64,000 nt of DNA from Dehalococcoidia bacterium (GCA_015478665.1 JADMII010000007.1:85597-149596); one strand, 5' to 3'. Counted from the stretch's first letter, positions 34,900 through 44,522 are shown. Notes: generated from the sequence alone by a model not told the origin. Program-made: numbers and translations.

Positions 34900-36228
34900 A
34901 TGATCGACGACCAGAAGAGCTTTGTGATGCAAGCTTGCAAGGACCGCGACATCAAGTTCATCCGGCTCTGGTTCACGGACATTCTCGGCTCGCTGAAGAG
35001 CTTCGCGATCACGGTTGAAGAGCTCGAACAAGCGATGGACGAGGGCCAGGGGTTCGACGGCTCGAGCATCGAGGGCTTCGCGCGCGTCGACGAGTCGGAC
35101 ATGGTGGCGATGCCGGACCCGGCGAGCTTCCAGGTGCTGCCATGGCGCCCGCGTGAGCGCGGCGTCGCGCGCATGTTCTGCGACGTGCAGCTACCCGACG
35201 GCGCGCCGTTCGAAGGCGACCCGCGGTTCGTGCTGAAGCGCCAGCTGAAGCGCGCGGCGGATCTCGGCTACACCTTCTACGTCGGGCCGGAGTTGGAGTT
35301 CTTCTACTTCAAGACGTCGGAGCGGCCGGAGGGGCTGGACAAGGGCGGCTACTTCGATCTGACGCCGCTCGACGTCGCCAGCGACCTGCGCCGCCAGACG
35401 GTGCTCACGCTCGAAGAGATGGGGATCGGCGTCGAGTACAGCCACCACGAGGCGGCGCCGAGCCAGCACGAGATCGACCTGCGTTACACCGATGCGCTGA
35501 CGATGGCCGACAACGCGATGACGTATCGGCTCGTCGTGAAGGAGGTTGCGCTGGCGTCCGGCGCCTATGCCACGTTCATGCCGAAGCCGCTCGAAGACGA
35601 GAACGGCTCCGGCATGCATACCCACCAATCGCTGTTCAAGGGCGACCGCAACGCCTTCTTCGATGCGTCGGATCAGTACCACCTGTCGGCGCTGGCGAAG
35701 TCGTACCTGGCCGGCCTGCTGCGCCACGCGCCGGAGTTCACGCTGGTGACGAACCAGTGGGTGAACAGCTACAAACGGCTGATGCCCGGCTACGAGGCGC
35801 CGGTGTACATCACGTGGGCGCGCCGGAACCGCTCGGACCTCGTGCGGGTGCCGGAGTACAAACCGGGGAAGGAGGTGGCGACGCGCCTCGAGTACCGGGC
35901 GCCCGACGCCGCCTGCAACCCCTACCTGGCGTTCGCCGTGATGCTCGCCGCCGGCCTCAAGGGCATCGAGAACGAGTACCCGCTCGTCGAGCCCACCGAG
36001 GAGAATGCGTTCGAGCTGACGGAGCACGAGCGCCGCGAGCGCGGCATCGCATCGCTGCCGGGCAGCCTCAAGGAGGCGATCCAGGCGTTCGCCGACAGCG
36101 ACTTCTGCCGGCAGGCGCTCGGCGACCACGTGTTCGAGAGCTTGATCCAGAACAAGACGATCGAGTGGGACGCCTACCGCAAGCACGTCAGCGACTTCGA
36201 GCTCGACCGCTACCTGGCTGTGCTCTAG
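34900..36228 (+). CDS. glnA: Glutamine synthetase, type I
   Basis: A 442-residue GS that makes glutamine from glutamate, ammonia and ATP; dodecameric and cytoplasmic. Motifs: GFDGSSIEGF (beta-grasp/latch), YVGPELEFF (metal Glu), SQHEIDLRY, GSGMHTHQS, NSYKRLMPGYEAP (ATP loop) and EYRAPDAACNPYLAF. Length and the lack of the adenylylation-loop tyrosine place it in the GSI-alpha group, controlled by feedback rather than adenylylation. ATG at 34900 follows GGGAGACAGG. The preceding 275 bases hold only IS remains. Confidence 0.97.
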   Translation: MIDDQKSFVMQACKDRDIKFIRLWFTDILGSLKSFAITVEELEQAMDEGQGFDGSSIEGFARVDESDMVAMPDPASFQVLPWRPRERGVARMFCDVQLPDGAPFEGDPRFVLKRQLKRAADLGYTFYVGPELEFFYFKTSERPEGLDKGGYFDLTPLDVASDLRRQTVLTLEEMGIGVEYSHHEAAPSQHEIDLRYTDALTMADNAMTYRLVVKEVALASGAYATFMPKPLEDENGSGMHTHQSLFKGDRNAFFDASDQYHLSALAKSYLAGLLRHAPEFTLVTNQWVNSYKRLMPGYEAPVYITWARRNRSDLVRVPEYKPGKEVATRLEYRAPDAACNPYLAFAVMLAAGLKGIENEYPLVEPTEENAFELTEHERRERGIASLPGSLKEAIQAFADSDFCRQALGDHVFESLIQNKTIEWDAYRKHVSDFELDRYLAVL

Positions 36229-36291
36229 CGGCCGGTCGCAGGCAGCGGAGCGCACCGCCACCGACATCTCCGCCGAGGGCGGCCTGCGGCG

Positions 36292-36981
36292 TTACGTCGC
36301 GAGCGCCGTCCTGCGAAGCATGAAGGCATCGGCATCGTAGCGGCGGAGGTCGTTGAACCGCTCGACGACGATGTCCGGCGTGTAGTCGACCGCGTGCTTC
36401 GGGTCGAGCGCATACTTCCCCTGCAGCACGTGCACCGTCGTCAGCCGCTCGCCGAGTAGCCCCTTCGATCGCATGAGGATGCCCGGCTTGTCGTCGATGA
36501 GGACGTAGTGCTCGGCCTGGAAGTAGCGCTCGACGGCCGGCAGGTGCCGCTCCTTGTGCACGAAGATCAGCACCCGCCCATCGACGGCAGCGGTGATGCC
36601 GCACTGGAGGATCTTCGACGGCTGGAAGACGGGGTCGCCATCGGACACGATCACCGGCAGGCCCAGCGACTTGATGTGCGCGATGGTCTCGAGCGCGTAC
36701 GGGTAGAGCCGCGTGCAGAAGTCCCAGGTGGCGAGCGCCGTCGTCGCCCGGTCGATGGCATCAGCGGCCTCCGGCTGCTCGTCGCCGAGGCGGCGCATCG
36801 TCTCGATGAAGTCGACGACTTCCGTCTCGCCGCGGACGACCTCGTAGAGTTCCCAGAAGCGCGCCGCAAGCGGCGGCCCCAGGATGCCGAGCATCACCCG
36901 CTCCATGTCGGACTTCACGCCGTCGTTGTCAAGGATAGTGTTGTCGACATCGATCATGAACACGAGTTGGCGCACGTTCAT
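36292..36981 (-). CDS. HAD-superfamily hydrolase
   Basis: A 229-residue HAD phosphatase. Motif I is FMIDVDNTILDND (nucleophile Asp), motif II IVSDGD, motif III Lys in VHKE and motif IV LIDDKPGI. The helical cap lies between residues ~20 and 95. The substrate is unknown. ATG at 36981 has GAGGGA directly upstream. It converges on glnA with 63 bases between. Confidence 0.85.
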   Translation of the reverse strand: MNVRQLVFMIDVDNTILDNDGVKSDMERVMLGILGPPLAARFWELYEVVRGETEVVDFIETMRRLGDEQPEAADAIDRATTALATWDFCTRLYPYALETIAHIKSLGLPVIVSDGDPVFQPSKILQCGITAAVDGRVLIFVHKERHLPAVERYFQAEHYVLIDDKPGILMRSKGLLGERLTTVHVLQGKYALDPKHAVDYTPDIVVERFNDLRRYDADAFMLRRTALAT

Positions 36982-37186
36982 TCCCTCGAACTCTTCGCGC
37001 TCGCCCCGCGGCGGATTCGCTCCTGTATACGCACCAATATAAGCGCGAGGCAGCGTAGAGGCATTACAGCACCGTCAACTTTCGGTGGAGTTGGCTGCTC
37101 GAATCATCAAGCGCAGTCGCATGCAGTGGGCATTCCCGCCGCGATGCATCGTGCTTCGACCACGCTCCGCACTCAGATCATCGGCT

Positions 37187-37218
37187 GCCTGCCGCCAGTA
37201 CCGATGCTGGCGGCAGGC
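37187..37218. repeat. Perfect 12-bp inverted repeat in an intergenic region
   Basis: GCCTGCCGCCAG and CTGGCGGCAGGC flank an eight-base loop in the 418-base gap between divergent genes (36982-37399). It is too far from any 3' end to be an obvious terminator. Apart from this and the promoter at 37342 the gap holds nothing I can identify. Confidence 0.6.
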
Positions 37219-37341
37219 GGCCGCGACCCGCGCATGATGCCGTGACGCCAGCGGTGCCGGTCGTCGCCGGGCGGCAGCGATGCGGGCGACGCCACGGGCG
37301 CCGGGCACTCGTGTTCGGGTCCGCAGCCCGTGCCTCGCCGG

Positions 37342-37369
37342 TTGATCGCACGACCGGGGGAGCGATAAT
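37342..37369 (+). promoter_or_regulatory. Promoter of the deoxyhypusine-synthase-like gene
   Basis: TTGATC (37342-37347), a 16-base spacer and GATAAT (37364-37369), 30 bases before the ATG; AAAGGA serves as ribosome site. Confidence 0.55.
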
Positions 37370-37399
37370 CAGGCGTCCCGGGGCTCGAAAGGAACGGCG

Positions 37400-38470
37400 A
37401 TGACCAGCGAGTTTCTCGTCCACCCCATCACGCGCTTCGCGCCCGACCCCGATGCGTCGCTCCGCTCGTTCGTCGAGGCGCTTGGCCGCACCGGCGGCCA
37501 GCCGCGACGCCTGGCGTCCGCGCTCGCCTTGTGGGATGCGATGATCGCCCGCGACCGGGTGATCTTCTGCTCCGTCGCTGGCGCGCCGGTGCCGCTCGGC
37601 TTCGGGCCGGCGATCGCCTCGCTCGTGGAGCGCGGGCAGATCGACGTGCTCGACATCACCGGCGCCCAACTCACGCACGACATGCTGGAGATCATCGGCA
37701 GCAAGCACTACCAGGGCCAGGTGAACGCGGATGACGCCGAGCTGGTGAAGCACGACGTGAACCGCTTCTGGGACACATTCGGCGACGAGGCGGACTACCG
37801 GCGCGTCGAGCCAATGATCTTCGAGTTCGCCGCGGCGCTGCCCGACCGCCCGCTGACGACGCGCGAGTACATCTACCGGATGGGGCGCTACTTCTCGAAG
37901 ATCGGCTCCCAGCGGGGCATCCTGACGGCGGCCGCCGCGCGCCGGACGCCGGTCTACTGCCCGGCGATCGGCGATTCCGTGCTCGGCATGGACCTCGGGT
38001 TCTTCCGCGCGGAGCACGGCAAGCGCATCGTCTTCGACGTCGTTCAGGACGTGCTCGAGATGTCGGCGATCGTCCTGCTGGCCGAGGAGCTCGGGCTGCG
38101 GACGGCCACGACGATCTTCGGCGGCGGCGCGCCGCGGAACCACATCCAGCAGTCGCAGATCGGCTCCTACATGTTCGTGACGAAGAGCAAAGGCCACGCC
38201 GAGGCGGTGCGCTTCAGCATCGAGCCGGCGGAGACGGGCGGGCTGTCCGGGTCGACGATCTCGGAAGGGATCAGCTGGAAGAAGTTCGACCCGCACGTAG
38301 AGTCGGCCGAAGTCTTCCTCGACTCGAACCTTTCGCTCGCGCTGGCGTCGTCGCTGGTGCAGGCGCGTGACGTCAGGCGCTGCTTCGACTACCGGCACGA
38401 GGACGACGGCAGCCTGAGTGTGCTGTACGCCGGCGCTGCCTACAACCTGTCCGACAAGTACCACTTCTAG
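37400..38470 (+). CDS. Deoxyhypusine synthase-like protein
   Basis: A 356-residue NAD-binding protein of the DHS/homospermidine-synthase family. Signatures: VPLGFGPAIASLVERG, FGGGAPRNHIQQSQI and the active-site region SGSTISEGISWKKFDP, whose Lys would form the enamine with the aminobutyl group. Bacteria lack eIF5A, so the bacterial members are thought to make polyamines such as homospermidine from putrescine/spermidine; the product here is inference. ATG at 37400 with AAAGGA upstream. Confidence 0.85.
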   Translation: MTSEFLVHPITRFAPDPDASLRSFVEALGRTGGQPRRLASALALWDAMIARDRVIFCSVAGAPVPLGFGPAIASLVERGQIDVLDITGAQLTHDMLEIIGSKHYQGQVNADDAELVKHDVNRFWDTFGDEADYRRVEPMIFEFAAALPDRPLTTREYIYRMGRYFSKIGSQRGILTAAAARRTPVYCPAIGDSVLGMDLGFFRAEHGKRIVFDVVQDVLEMSAIVLLAEELGLRTATTIFGGGAPRNHIQQSQIGSYMFVTKSKGHAEAVRFSIEPAETGGLSGSTISEGISWKKFDPHVESAEVFLDSNLSLALASSLVQARDVRRCFDYRHEDDGSLSVLYAGAAYNLSDKYHF

Positions 38471-38639
38471 CCCGGCGCGCTCGTCCTCTCATCCGCGTAG
38501 AGCTACAAGCCGGCAATCCACGCACGCCCGGACGCGCCCTCGGGGTGGTGATGGTCGCCGCCGGCGTCGTCACGAAGCCGTCACGCCGGCATCCGCGCGG
38601 GTAATGCCGCCGGCCGCGGTCCGCGATTACGATCGAGCC

Positions 38640-39185
38640 ATGATTCCCGAATCGGCGTTGCGAACGCGTTCGGTTGCATCGGTGACGCGCCCAAGGGCGC
38701 TGGCAGCGCTTGCGATGGTGGCGGCGCTCCTGGCGACGGCGTGTCTGGGACGCGGCAACACCAACAGCACTTCCTCCGCGGAAAACAGAGGCACCGTTGC
38801 CGCCGCCGCCCGCTCGGCGAATACGCCCGTGAGCGCCGGGTCGTGTCGCGGAGGCATCACGCCGGAGGCCGCGACGCAGCGGCTGAACCAGGAGGTCACG
38901 GTGATCGGGCCAGTCGTCGCGACAGGTCAGGACACCAACGGGCAGGATACGCCGACGTACCTCGAGATGGGGGCGCCGTTCCCGGATCCGAAGAGCCTGT
39001 CGATCGTCATCCTCGGCGCCAACCGCAACAAGTTCCCGGCGCCGCCGGAAACACTGTACAAGGGCAAGACGATCTGTGTCGTCGGCGTCGTGCAGGACTA
39101 CAGGCAGCGCAAGGCGATCATCGTCGGCACGGCGGAGGGCATCACGACGGTGGCCACCGGGCCGTCGCCGGTCGCAACGCCGTAG
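38640..39185 (+). CDS. Lipoprotein with an OB-fold-like domain
   Basis: A 181-residue exported protein. The signal peptide ends at MVAALLATAC (lipobox). After a Ser/Thr/Ala spacer, residues ~75-165 have strands EVTVIGPVVATGQ, PTYLEMGAPFPDP, LSIVILGANRNKF and KTICVVGVVQDY, the pattern of OB-fold domains with nucleic-acid- or ligand-binding roles. ATG at 38640 lies six bases after TACGAT with no ribosome site (leaderless). Confidence 0.7.
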   Translation: MIPESALRTRSVASVTRPRALAALAMVAALLATACLGRGNTNSTSSAENRGTVAAAARSANTPVSAGSCRGGITPEAATQRLNQEVTVIGPVVATGQDTNGQDTPTYLEMGAPFPDPKSLSIVILGANRNKFPAPPETLYKGKTICVVGVVQDYRQRKAIIVGTAEGITTVATGPSPVATP

Positions 39186-39245
39186 CCGCCGTCCTTGCGG
39201 ACCCACGCCCGTCTGTCATCATGACGAGAGACGGGGGGGGCGAAG

Positions 39246-40607
39246 GTGGCGAAGCAACTGCTGGAGCGCCGGCCTGCGCTGCGGCGGCTCGTCCTGCAGC
39301 CGCTGCAGGCGTTTCTCGAGACCGAGGCCGCCGGTGGCATCGTGCTGCTGACGGCGGCGGTGGCGGCGCTGGTCTGGGCGAACGTCGCCGACGGCTCGAC
39401 CTACGCCAGCATCTGGGGCACGCCGTTGCGCCTCGGAGCGGGCCGCTTCGCGATCGACGAGCCGCTGCAGCGCTGGGTGAACGACGCGCTGATGGCGGTC
39501 TTCTTCTACGTCGTCGGGCTCGAGGTCAAGCGCGAGGCGCTGCAGGGGGAGCTCGCCGACCGCCGCCGGATGGCGCTGCCCATCGCTGCCGCGGGCGGCG
39601 GCATGCTGGTGCCGGCGCTCATCTACCTGGCGGTGAACGCCGGCGGCGCCGCTGCGGACGGTTGGGGCATCCCGATGGCGACCGACATCGCCTTCGCCGT
39701 CGGCATCGTGGCGCTGGTCGGCGCGCGCGTGCCGCCTGCGCTCAAGGTCTTCCTGCTGGCGCTGGCGATCATCGACGACATCGGCGCGATCGTCGTCATC
39801 GCCATCTTCTACAGCGGCGGCGTAGCGTGGGGCTGGCTGGCCGGCGCCGCGGCGCTGCTCGCGCTCGTCGCGCTGCTCGTCCGCTCCGGGGTGCGCGCCT
39901 GGCCTGCCTACGCGCTGGCGGCGGTCGTCGTGTGGATCGCCGTGTTCGAATCCGGCGTCCATGCGACGATCGCCGGCGTCGCGCTGGGCGTCCTGACACC
40001 GCTGGCACCGCTGCCGGGGCGCCGGCTCCAGCCAGACACCGCGACAGGTCGTCCGGCATCCGGCGTCGACGTGTCGCGCGCGGCCGAATCGACCGCGTTC
40101 GTCGATGACCGCGCGGCGGCGCCGTCCCCGCTCGAGCGGCTGGAGCGGACGCTGCATCCCTGGACGAGCTACCTGATTATCCCCGTCTTCGCACTCGCCA
40201 ACGCCGGCGTGAAGGTGGATGCCGACGCGCTCGGCGATGCGCTGCAGTCGCGGGTGGCCGTCGGCGTCGCGCTCGGCCTCATCTTCGGCAAGCCGGGCGG
40301 GATCCTCGTGTTCTCGATGGTCGCCGTGAAGACGGGGCTGGCGGCGCTGCCGGCGGAAGTCGACTGGCCGCGGATGGCGGCGGTGGCGACGATCGCCGGC
40401 GTGGGGTTCACGGTGTCGCTCTTCATCAGCGCGCTGGCCTTCGGCGGTCAGCAGCTGGTCGATGACGCGAAGCTCGGCATCCTCGGCGGCTCCGTCGTGA
40501 TGGGGATCATCGGCTACGCCGCGTTGCGCTGGACGACCCGCACGCCGGACGAAGCCTCGCCTCCGCGGGCCGGGGACGCACCCGCGACGCACCGCTCGGG
40601 CCGATGA
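39246..40607 (+). CDS. nhaA: NhaA-type Na+/H+ antiporter
   Basis: A 453-residue electrogenic antiporter with about 12 helices. The two essential aspartates are in LALAIIDDIGAIV; other family motifs are VFFYVVGLEVKRE, GWGIPMATDIAFA and GKPGGILVFS. A hydrophilic loop of ~55 residues lies between helices near residues 258-300. It exports Na+ and sets internal pH. GTG at 39246 is preceded by eight Gs and GCGAAG, an unusual purine-only ribosome site. Confidence 0.93.
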   Translation: MAKQLLERRPALRRLVLQPLQAFLETEAAGGIVLLTAAVAALVWANVADGSTYASIWGTPLRLGAGRFAIDEPLQRWVNDALMAVFFYVVGLEVKREALQGELADRRRMALPIAAAGGGMLVPALIYLAVNAGGAAADGWGIPMATDIAFAVGIVALVGARVPPALKVFLLALAIIDDIGAIVVIAIFYSGGVAWGWLAGAAALLALVALLVRSGVRAWPAYALAAVVVWIAVFESGVHATIAGVALGVLTPLAPLPGRRLQPDTATGRPASGVDVSRAAESTAFVDDRAAAPSPLERLERTLHPWTSYLIIPVFALANAGVKVDADALGDALQSRVAVGVALGLIFGKPGGILVFSMVAVKTGLAALPAEVDWPRMAAVATIAGVGFTVSLFISALAFGGQQLVDDAKLGILGGSVVMGIIGYAALRWTTRTPDEASPPRAGDAPATHRSGR

Positions 40608-40709
40608 CGCCGCCGCTCGGCGGCGGCCGGCACCGCGCTCCGCCGCATGCGACGACGGCCACGCTGTTCGCGGCCGCGTCGGGAGCGTACGGATGCGGAC
40701 GCGCGCGGA

Positions 40710-41075
40710 TCAGCTGGCGCGCTCGGCGTCGCCGGCGCCTTCGCTGCCGCGCACCTTCGTGTAGCAGGCGCTGCAGTAGACGGGGCGGTCGCCGCGCGGC
40801 TGGAACGGCACCTCCGTCATCATGCCGCATTCGGCGCACGTCGCGGGATGCATCTGCCGCGGCGTGCGGCCGCCGAAGCTGGCGAAGACGCCGTAGCGCA
40901 CGTAGCCCTCATCGGGCTCGCTGGTGCGCGTGGACTTGCGCGCGGAACGGCAGGATGGGCAGCGGACGGGCTCGTTCTGCAGGCCCTTGTTGGCGTAGAA
41001 CTCCTGCTCACCGCCGGTGAACGTGAAGTTCTGCTTGCAGTCGCGGCATACCAAGGTCTTGTCTGCGAAGCTCAA
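40710..41075 (-). CDS. Tandem zinc-ribbon protein
   Basis: A 121-residue cytoplasmic protein with two zinc ribbons. The first has LVCRDCKQNF with RCPSCRSAR about 30 residues later, the probable zinc-ribbon family common in Chloroflexota. The second has TCAECGMMTEVPF and VYCSACY. The role is unknown; nucleic-acid or protein binding is likely. The start is TTG at 41075 with GGGGAGG upstream. A hairpin at 41105-41125 separates it from murJ. Confidence 0.85.
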   Translation of the reverse strand: MSFADKTLVCRDCKQNFTFTGGEQEFYANKGLQNEPVRCPSCRSARKSTRTSEPDEGYVRYGVFASFGGRTPRQMHPATCAECGMMTEVPFQPRGDRPVYCSACYTKVRGSEGAGDAERAS

Positions 41076-41104
41076 CGATACAACCTCCCCTTGGGGACAC
41101 GAAT

Positions 41105-41125
41105 GTGCGGCCCTTGAGGCCGCAC
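41105..41125. terminator. Hairpin downstream of murJ
   Basis: GTGCGGCC and GGCCGCAC form a perfect eight-base-pair stem with a five-base loop, 80 bases after the murJ stop. No U-run follows. Confidence 0.5.
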
Positions 41126-41202
41126 TGTCGAGGATGCCAGGCCCGGAACCACCGATACAAGTATATCGGTCGCGGCGGAGGCCTCACAAGCCGGGAAGAC
41201 CC

Positions 41203-42855
41203 CTATCTTCCCGCCAGCGCCAGCGCCCGCAGCCTCGCCGGCAGCGGCAGGCGCTCCACCACCGTCGCGGCCTCGCTGCTCCCGAGCAGGCGCGTCGCAT
41301 AGAAGAAGACCACGGCGCCACCGGCGACGCCGCCCAGCAGCGCCAAGCCTGCCTCCGGCTTCCTACCGAGGTCGAGCAGCCCCGCCAGCGCGAGCAGGGC
41401 GAGCCAGAGGGCGATCGCCTCCGCCATCAGCACCGTCGCGACGACGGTCGTCACGACCGAGCGCACGGTGCGCTCCGTATCGAGGCCGCCGAGCCGCCGG
41501 TCGAGCGTGCGCGCGAGCAGCGTGAATTCGGCGATCGTCGCCAGGGAGAGCGACAGCGCCAGGCCGCCGACGCCGAACGGCCAGACGAGGATGAGCGACA
41601 GGACGAGATTGATCACCATCGACAGCACGGCGAAGGTCACCGGCGTGCGCGTGTCGCTCAGCGCGTAGAAGCCGCGGCTCAGGATCTCGATGCCGCTGTG
41701 GGCGAAGAGCGCGACCGCATAGAAGACGAGCGCAGAGACGACGAGGTCGGTTGAGGACTTGTTGAAGGCGCCGCTGCGCAGCAGGAACGCCGTCAGCGGC
41801 TTGGCGAGGATCATCAGCCCGACGCTCGCCGGGATGGTCAGGTAGAGGATGAGCCGCAGCGACTTCGCCAGCGTCTCGCGCAGGTCGTCGCCGTCGCGCG
41901 CCGCCTGCTCGGCCATGCGCGGAAACGCCGCCGTCGAGATCGCCATGCCGAAGATGCCGAGCGGCGTCATGACGATGAGCCAGGCGTAGTTGACGGCGGA
42001 GATGGCGCCGGCGCCGGCGATTGACGCGAAGAACGTCGCGATGAGGAAGTTGAACTGGAACGCCGCGAGGCCGATGACGCGCGGCCCCATCAGCCGGCCG
42101 ACCTCACGCACGGCCTTGTCGCGCCACTCCGTCACCGGCTGCCAGCGCATGCCGACGACGCGCAGCGCCGGCACCTGCACGACGAGGTGCAGGCCGGCGC
42201 CGATCACGACGGCGAACGCCAGCACCCGCACGTCGTCCGAGACGAGCGCCGCGACGATGATCGCCGCGTTGTAGAACATCGGCGCCAGCGCCGGCGCGAG
42301 GAAGTGGTGGCGCGCGTTGAGGATGCCCATGAACATGCCGCTGACGCAGAACAGCACCGGCGAGATGAGCATGATGCGCGTCAGGTCGACCGAGAGCGAT
42401 GTCAGCTGGGCGTGCTGCGCCGTCTGGTCTCCCAGGCCGGGCGCGGTGATCGGCACGAGCACCGGCGCCAGCAGCAGGCCGAACAGCGCGACGACGAGCG
42501 TCGCGAGCAGCAGCAGGTTGAGCACGGACGACGCCAGCCGCCACGCCTCGCGCTCGCCGCGCAGGCCGAGGACGCGGGCGAAGGTCGGGATGAAGGCGCT
42601 GCCGAGCGTCGCGCCTGCGAGCAGCTGGAAGACGAGGTCGGGGATGCGGAAGGCGACGAAGTAGGCGTCGAGGTTCGGGCTGGTGCCGTACTGATGGGCG
42701 ATCGCCACGGTGCGCAGGAGGCCGAGCAGGCGGCTGCCGAGGAAGCCGAGGGCGACGATGGAGGCGGCCATCGCGAGGCTCGGCGGCGCAACGGCGGCGG
42801 CCGGTGCGGTGGCTTCTTCCTCTTCGGAGAAGAAGCGCTCACGAAGGGTTCGCAT
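41203..42855 (-). CDS. murJ: MurJ/MviN lipid II flippase
   Basis: A 550-residue MATE-like protein with about 14 helices that flips lipid II for peptidoglycan synthesis. Family marks include SRLLGLLRTVAIAHQYGTSPNLDAYFVAFRIP (first helices), GATLGSAFIPTF and GILNARHHFLAPALAP. TACAGT lies four bases before ATG 42858 and seven before ATG 42855; 42855 fits the leaderless spacing seen elsewhere. Frames to 42975 add only unrelated basic residues. A wall-synthesis gene is consistent with a sortase-containing, peptidoglycan-bearing cell. Confidence 0.93.
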   Translation of the reverse strand: MRTLRERFFSEEEEATAPAAAVAPPSLAMAASIVALGFLGSRLLGLLRTVAIAHQYGTSPNLDAYFVAFRIPDLVFQLLAGATLGSAFIPTFARVLGLRGEREAWRLASSVLNLLLLATLVVALFGLLLAPVLVPITAPGLGDQTAQHAQLTSLSVDLTRIMLISPVLFCVSGMFMGILNARHHFLAPALAPMFYNAAIIVAALVSDDVRVLAFAVVIGAGLHLVVQVPALRVVGMRWQPVTEWRDKAVREVGRLMGPRVIGLAAFQFNFLIATFFASIAGAGAISAVNYAWLIVMTPLGIFGMAISTAAFPRMAEQAARDGDDLRETLAKSLRLILYLTIPASVGLMILAKPLTAFLLRSGAFNKSSTDLVVSALVFYAVALFAHSGIEILSRGFYALSDTRTPVTFAVLSMVINLVLSLILVWPFGVGGLALSLSLATIAEFTLLARTLDRRLGGLDTERTVRSVVTTVVATVLMAEAIALWLALLALAGLLDLGRKPEAGLALLGGVAGGAVVFFYATRLLGSSEAATVVERLPLPARLRALALAGR

Positions 42856-43060
42856 CATAGACACTGTACCGCGCGAGGTGCGCTCGGCGGGCGCGTCCCG
42901 GCGCGTGAGAGCCGTCGTCAGCCGACGGCCCGTCAGGTTCGAGGCATCATACTCCGCGCGTGGCCGGCGGAACAAACGCCCGGCCGGCCGCGCGCATTGG
43001 ACAGAACGCGAAGCCGCCCGTTACCATGACCCGTCATCCAGCCATCTCCGGAGGTCTTCG

Positions 43061-43468
43061 TTGGCACACTCAAAATCCGCGCTCAAGCGCTGGCGCCAGA
43101 ACGAGGCGCATCGCGCGCGCAACCGCCCCGTCCGCAGCGCCGCACGCACGGCGGTGAAGAAGGCGCACACGGCCATCGCCGCCGGCGATACGGAGGCCGA
43201 GGCGGCGGTGCGCGAGGCGGCGAGCATCCTCGACCGCGCATCGAAGGGCAACGTCGTGCACAAGAACGCCGTCGCCCGTCACAAGTCGCGCATGATGCGC
43301 CAGCTGAATCGGGCTGACGCGGCTGCAGAAGCGCCCGCGGCGCCGAAGCGCGCCCGCAAGACCGCCGCACCGAAGGCGGCGACGAAGCCGAAGGCCGCGG
43401 CCAAGCCGAAGACGGCGGCCAAGGCCAAGGCGCCAGCGAAGGCGCGCGCGACGAAGGCGAAGAGCTGA
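43061..43468 (+). CDS. rpsT: 30S ribosomal protein S20 with histone-like tail
   Basis: S20 binds 16S rRNA during early 30S assembly. Residues ~1-88 are a normal S20 (HSKSALKRWRQNEAHR, NVVHKNAVARHKSRMMRQL). Residues ~89-135 are an Ala/Lys/Pro tail of histone H1 type (AAPKAATKPKAAAKPK), far beyond the usual ~87 residues. The start is TTG at 43061, with GGAGG six bases before it. Confidence 0.93.
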   Translation: MAHSKSALKRWRQNEAHRARNRPVRSAARTAVKKAHTAIAAGDTEAEAAVREAASILDRASKGNVVHKNAVARHKSRMMRQLNRADAAAEAPAAPKRARKTAAPKAATKPKAAAKPKTAAKAKAPAKARATKAKS

Positions 43469-43641
43469 CGCAGCCGTGAGCCCTACACTGTGATCGCCGG
43501 CGCTCCTCGGCCGCGCGTGCTCGCTCGTCGTGAGTTGCTCACGCGGCGGAGCAGTGCCACTCAGCCCTAAACATCGGCGAGCAGGCGTGTGGTCAACGTC
43601 CCGCCGCGGCGCTTCCTTCGCAGGTCACGACAGGGTCTCGC

Positions 43642-44382
43642 ATGGTCGACGGGCAGCGCATGGACCTCGAAGAGCTGCGCACTGCGCGACCGCGCGCGCT
43701 GTTCATCGACGACGGCGGCGTCCTCAACGACAACGCCCGGCGCGGCCGCGAATGGCCACGGCTCATCGGCGAGTTCATGCCGCCGCGCCTCGGCGGCACC
43801 GCCGAAGCCTGGGCGACGGCGAACCGGCGCGTCTTTCCGGCGATCTGGAGCGACCTCCAGCGGTGGCTGCCGCAGGCGAAGACCCAGGACGAGTTCCGGC
43901 GCGCGTACGCGACCCGCTGGCTGCGGGCGATCTGCGCGCGCCTCCGCATCGAACCACCGGCCGACGAGCAGGCGATCTCGCTCCACGGCGAGTTGTGCGT
44001 GTACGTTGCCGAGAGGGCCGGATCAGCGATCGAGGGTGCGCGCGAAGCCGTACTGGCGCTGCGACGCGCAGGCTACGAGCTGTACACGGCGTCCGGGACG
44101 CCGTCCACGGAGTTGCGCGGCATAATGGCGAAGATGGAACTCCCCGACGCCTTCACGACGCTCTACGGGCCGGACATCGTCGACCGCGTGAAGCACGGCG
44201 CCCCGTTCTACGAGACAGTGTTTCGCCATGCCGGCGTCAGCGCCGGCAGCGTCCTCGTCATCGACAGCGACGACGCGTGCTGCGCATGGGCGGTCGCTGC
44301 CGGCGCCAGGTCGCTGAGGGTCGACCCGTCGGGCGGGGGCGACGCGGCGAGCCTCGAGGCGCTCCTGCCGTACCTGACCTGA
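43642..44382 (+). CDS. HAD-like hydrolase with DDGG motif
   Basis: A 246-residue HAD-superfamily protein. Motif I is LFIDDGGVLND: the nucleophile Asp is present but the acid/base Asp two residues on is Gly. Motif II is YTASGTPS, motif III a Lys in DRVKHGAPF, motif IV VIDSDDACCAWA. The altered motif I suggests a weak or non-phosphatase HAD, although DDGG forms occur in some hydrolases. It converges with the ribosomal operon. Confidence 0.7.
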   Translation: MVDGQRMDLEELRTARPRALFIDDGGVLNDNARRGREWPRLIGEFMPPRLGGTAEAWATANRRVFPAIWSDLQRWLPQAKTQDEFRRAYATRWLRAICARLRIEPPADEQAISLHGELCVYVAERAGSAIEGAREAVLALRRAGYELYTASGTPSTELRGIMAKMELPDAFTTLYGPDIVDRVKHGAPFYETVFRHAGVSAGSVLVIDSDDACCAWAVAAGARSLRVDPSGGGDAASLEALLPYLT

Positions 44383-44522
44383 GGGGCAGCCAGTGCGTTG
44401 GCGCGCGTGCGAGGACGCGACGCACGCGCCCGGCCGAGCCTCGAAGCACACGCAAGCCACACCGGACGACCACCCCGCGCACGGCGCGATTCGAGCGTAC
44501 GAGGCAGCAGGCAGGAAGCAGG

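Noticed and set aside
39233..39240. Run of eight Gs before nhaA as a second phase-variable tract
   Set aside because: It lies at the ribosome-site position without a visible promoter around it, and eight Gs is short for high slippage in GC-rich DNA.
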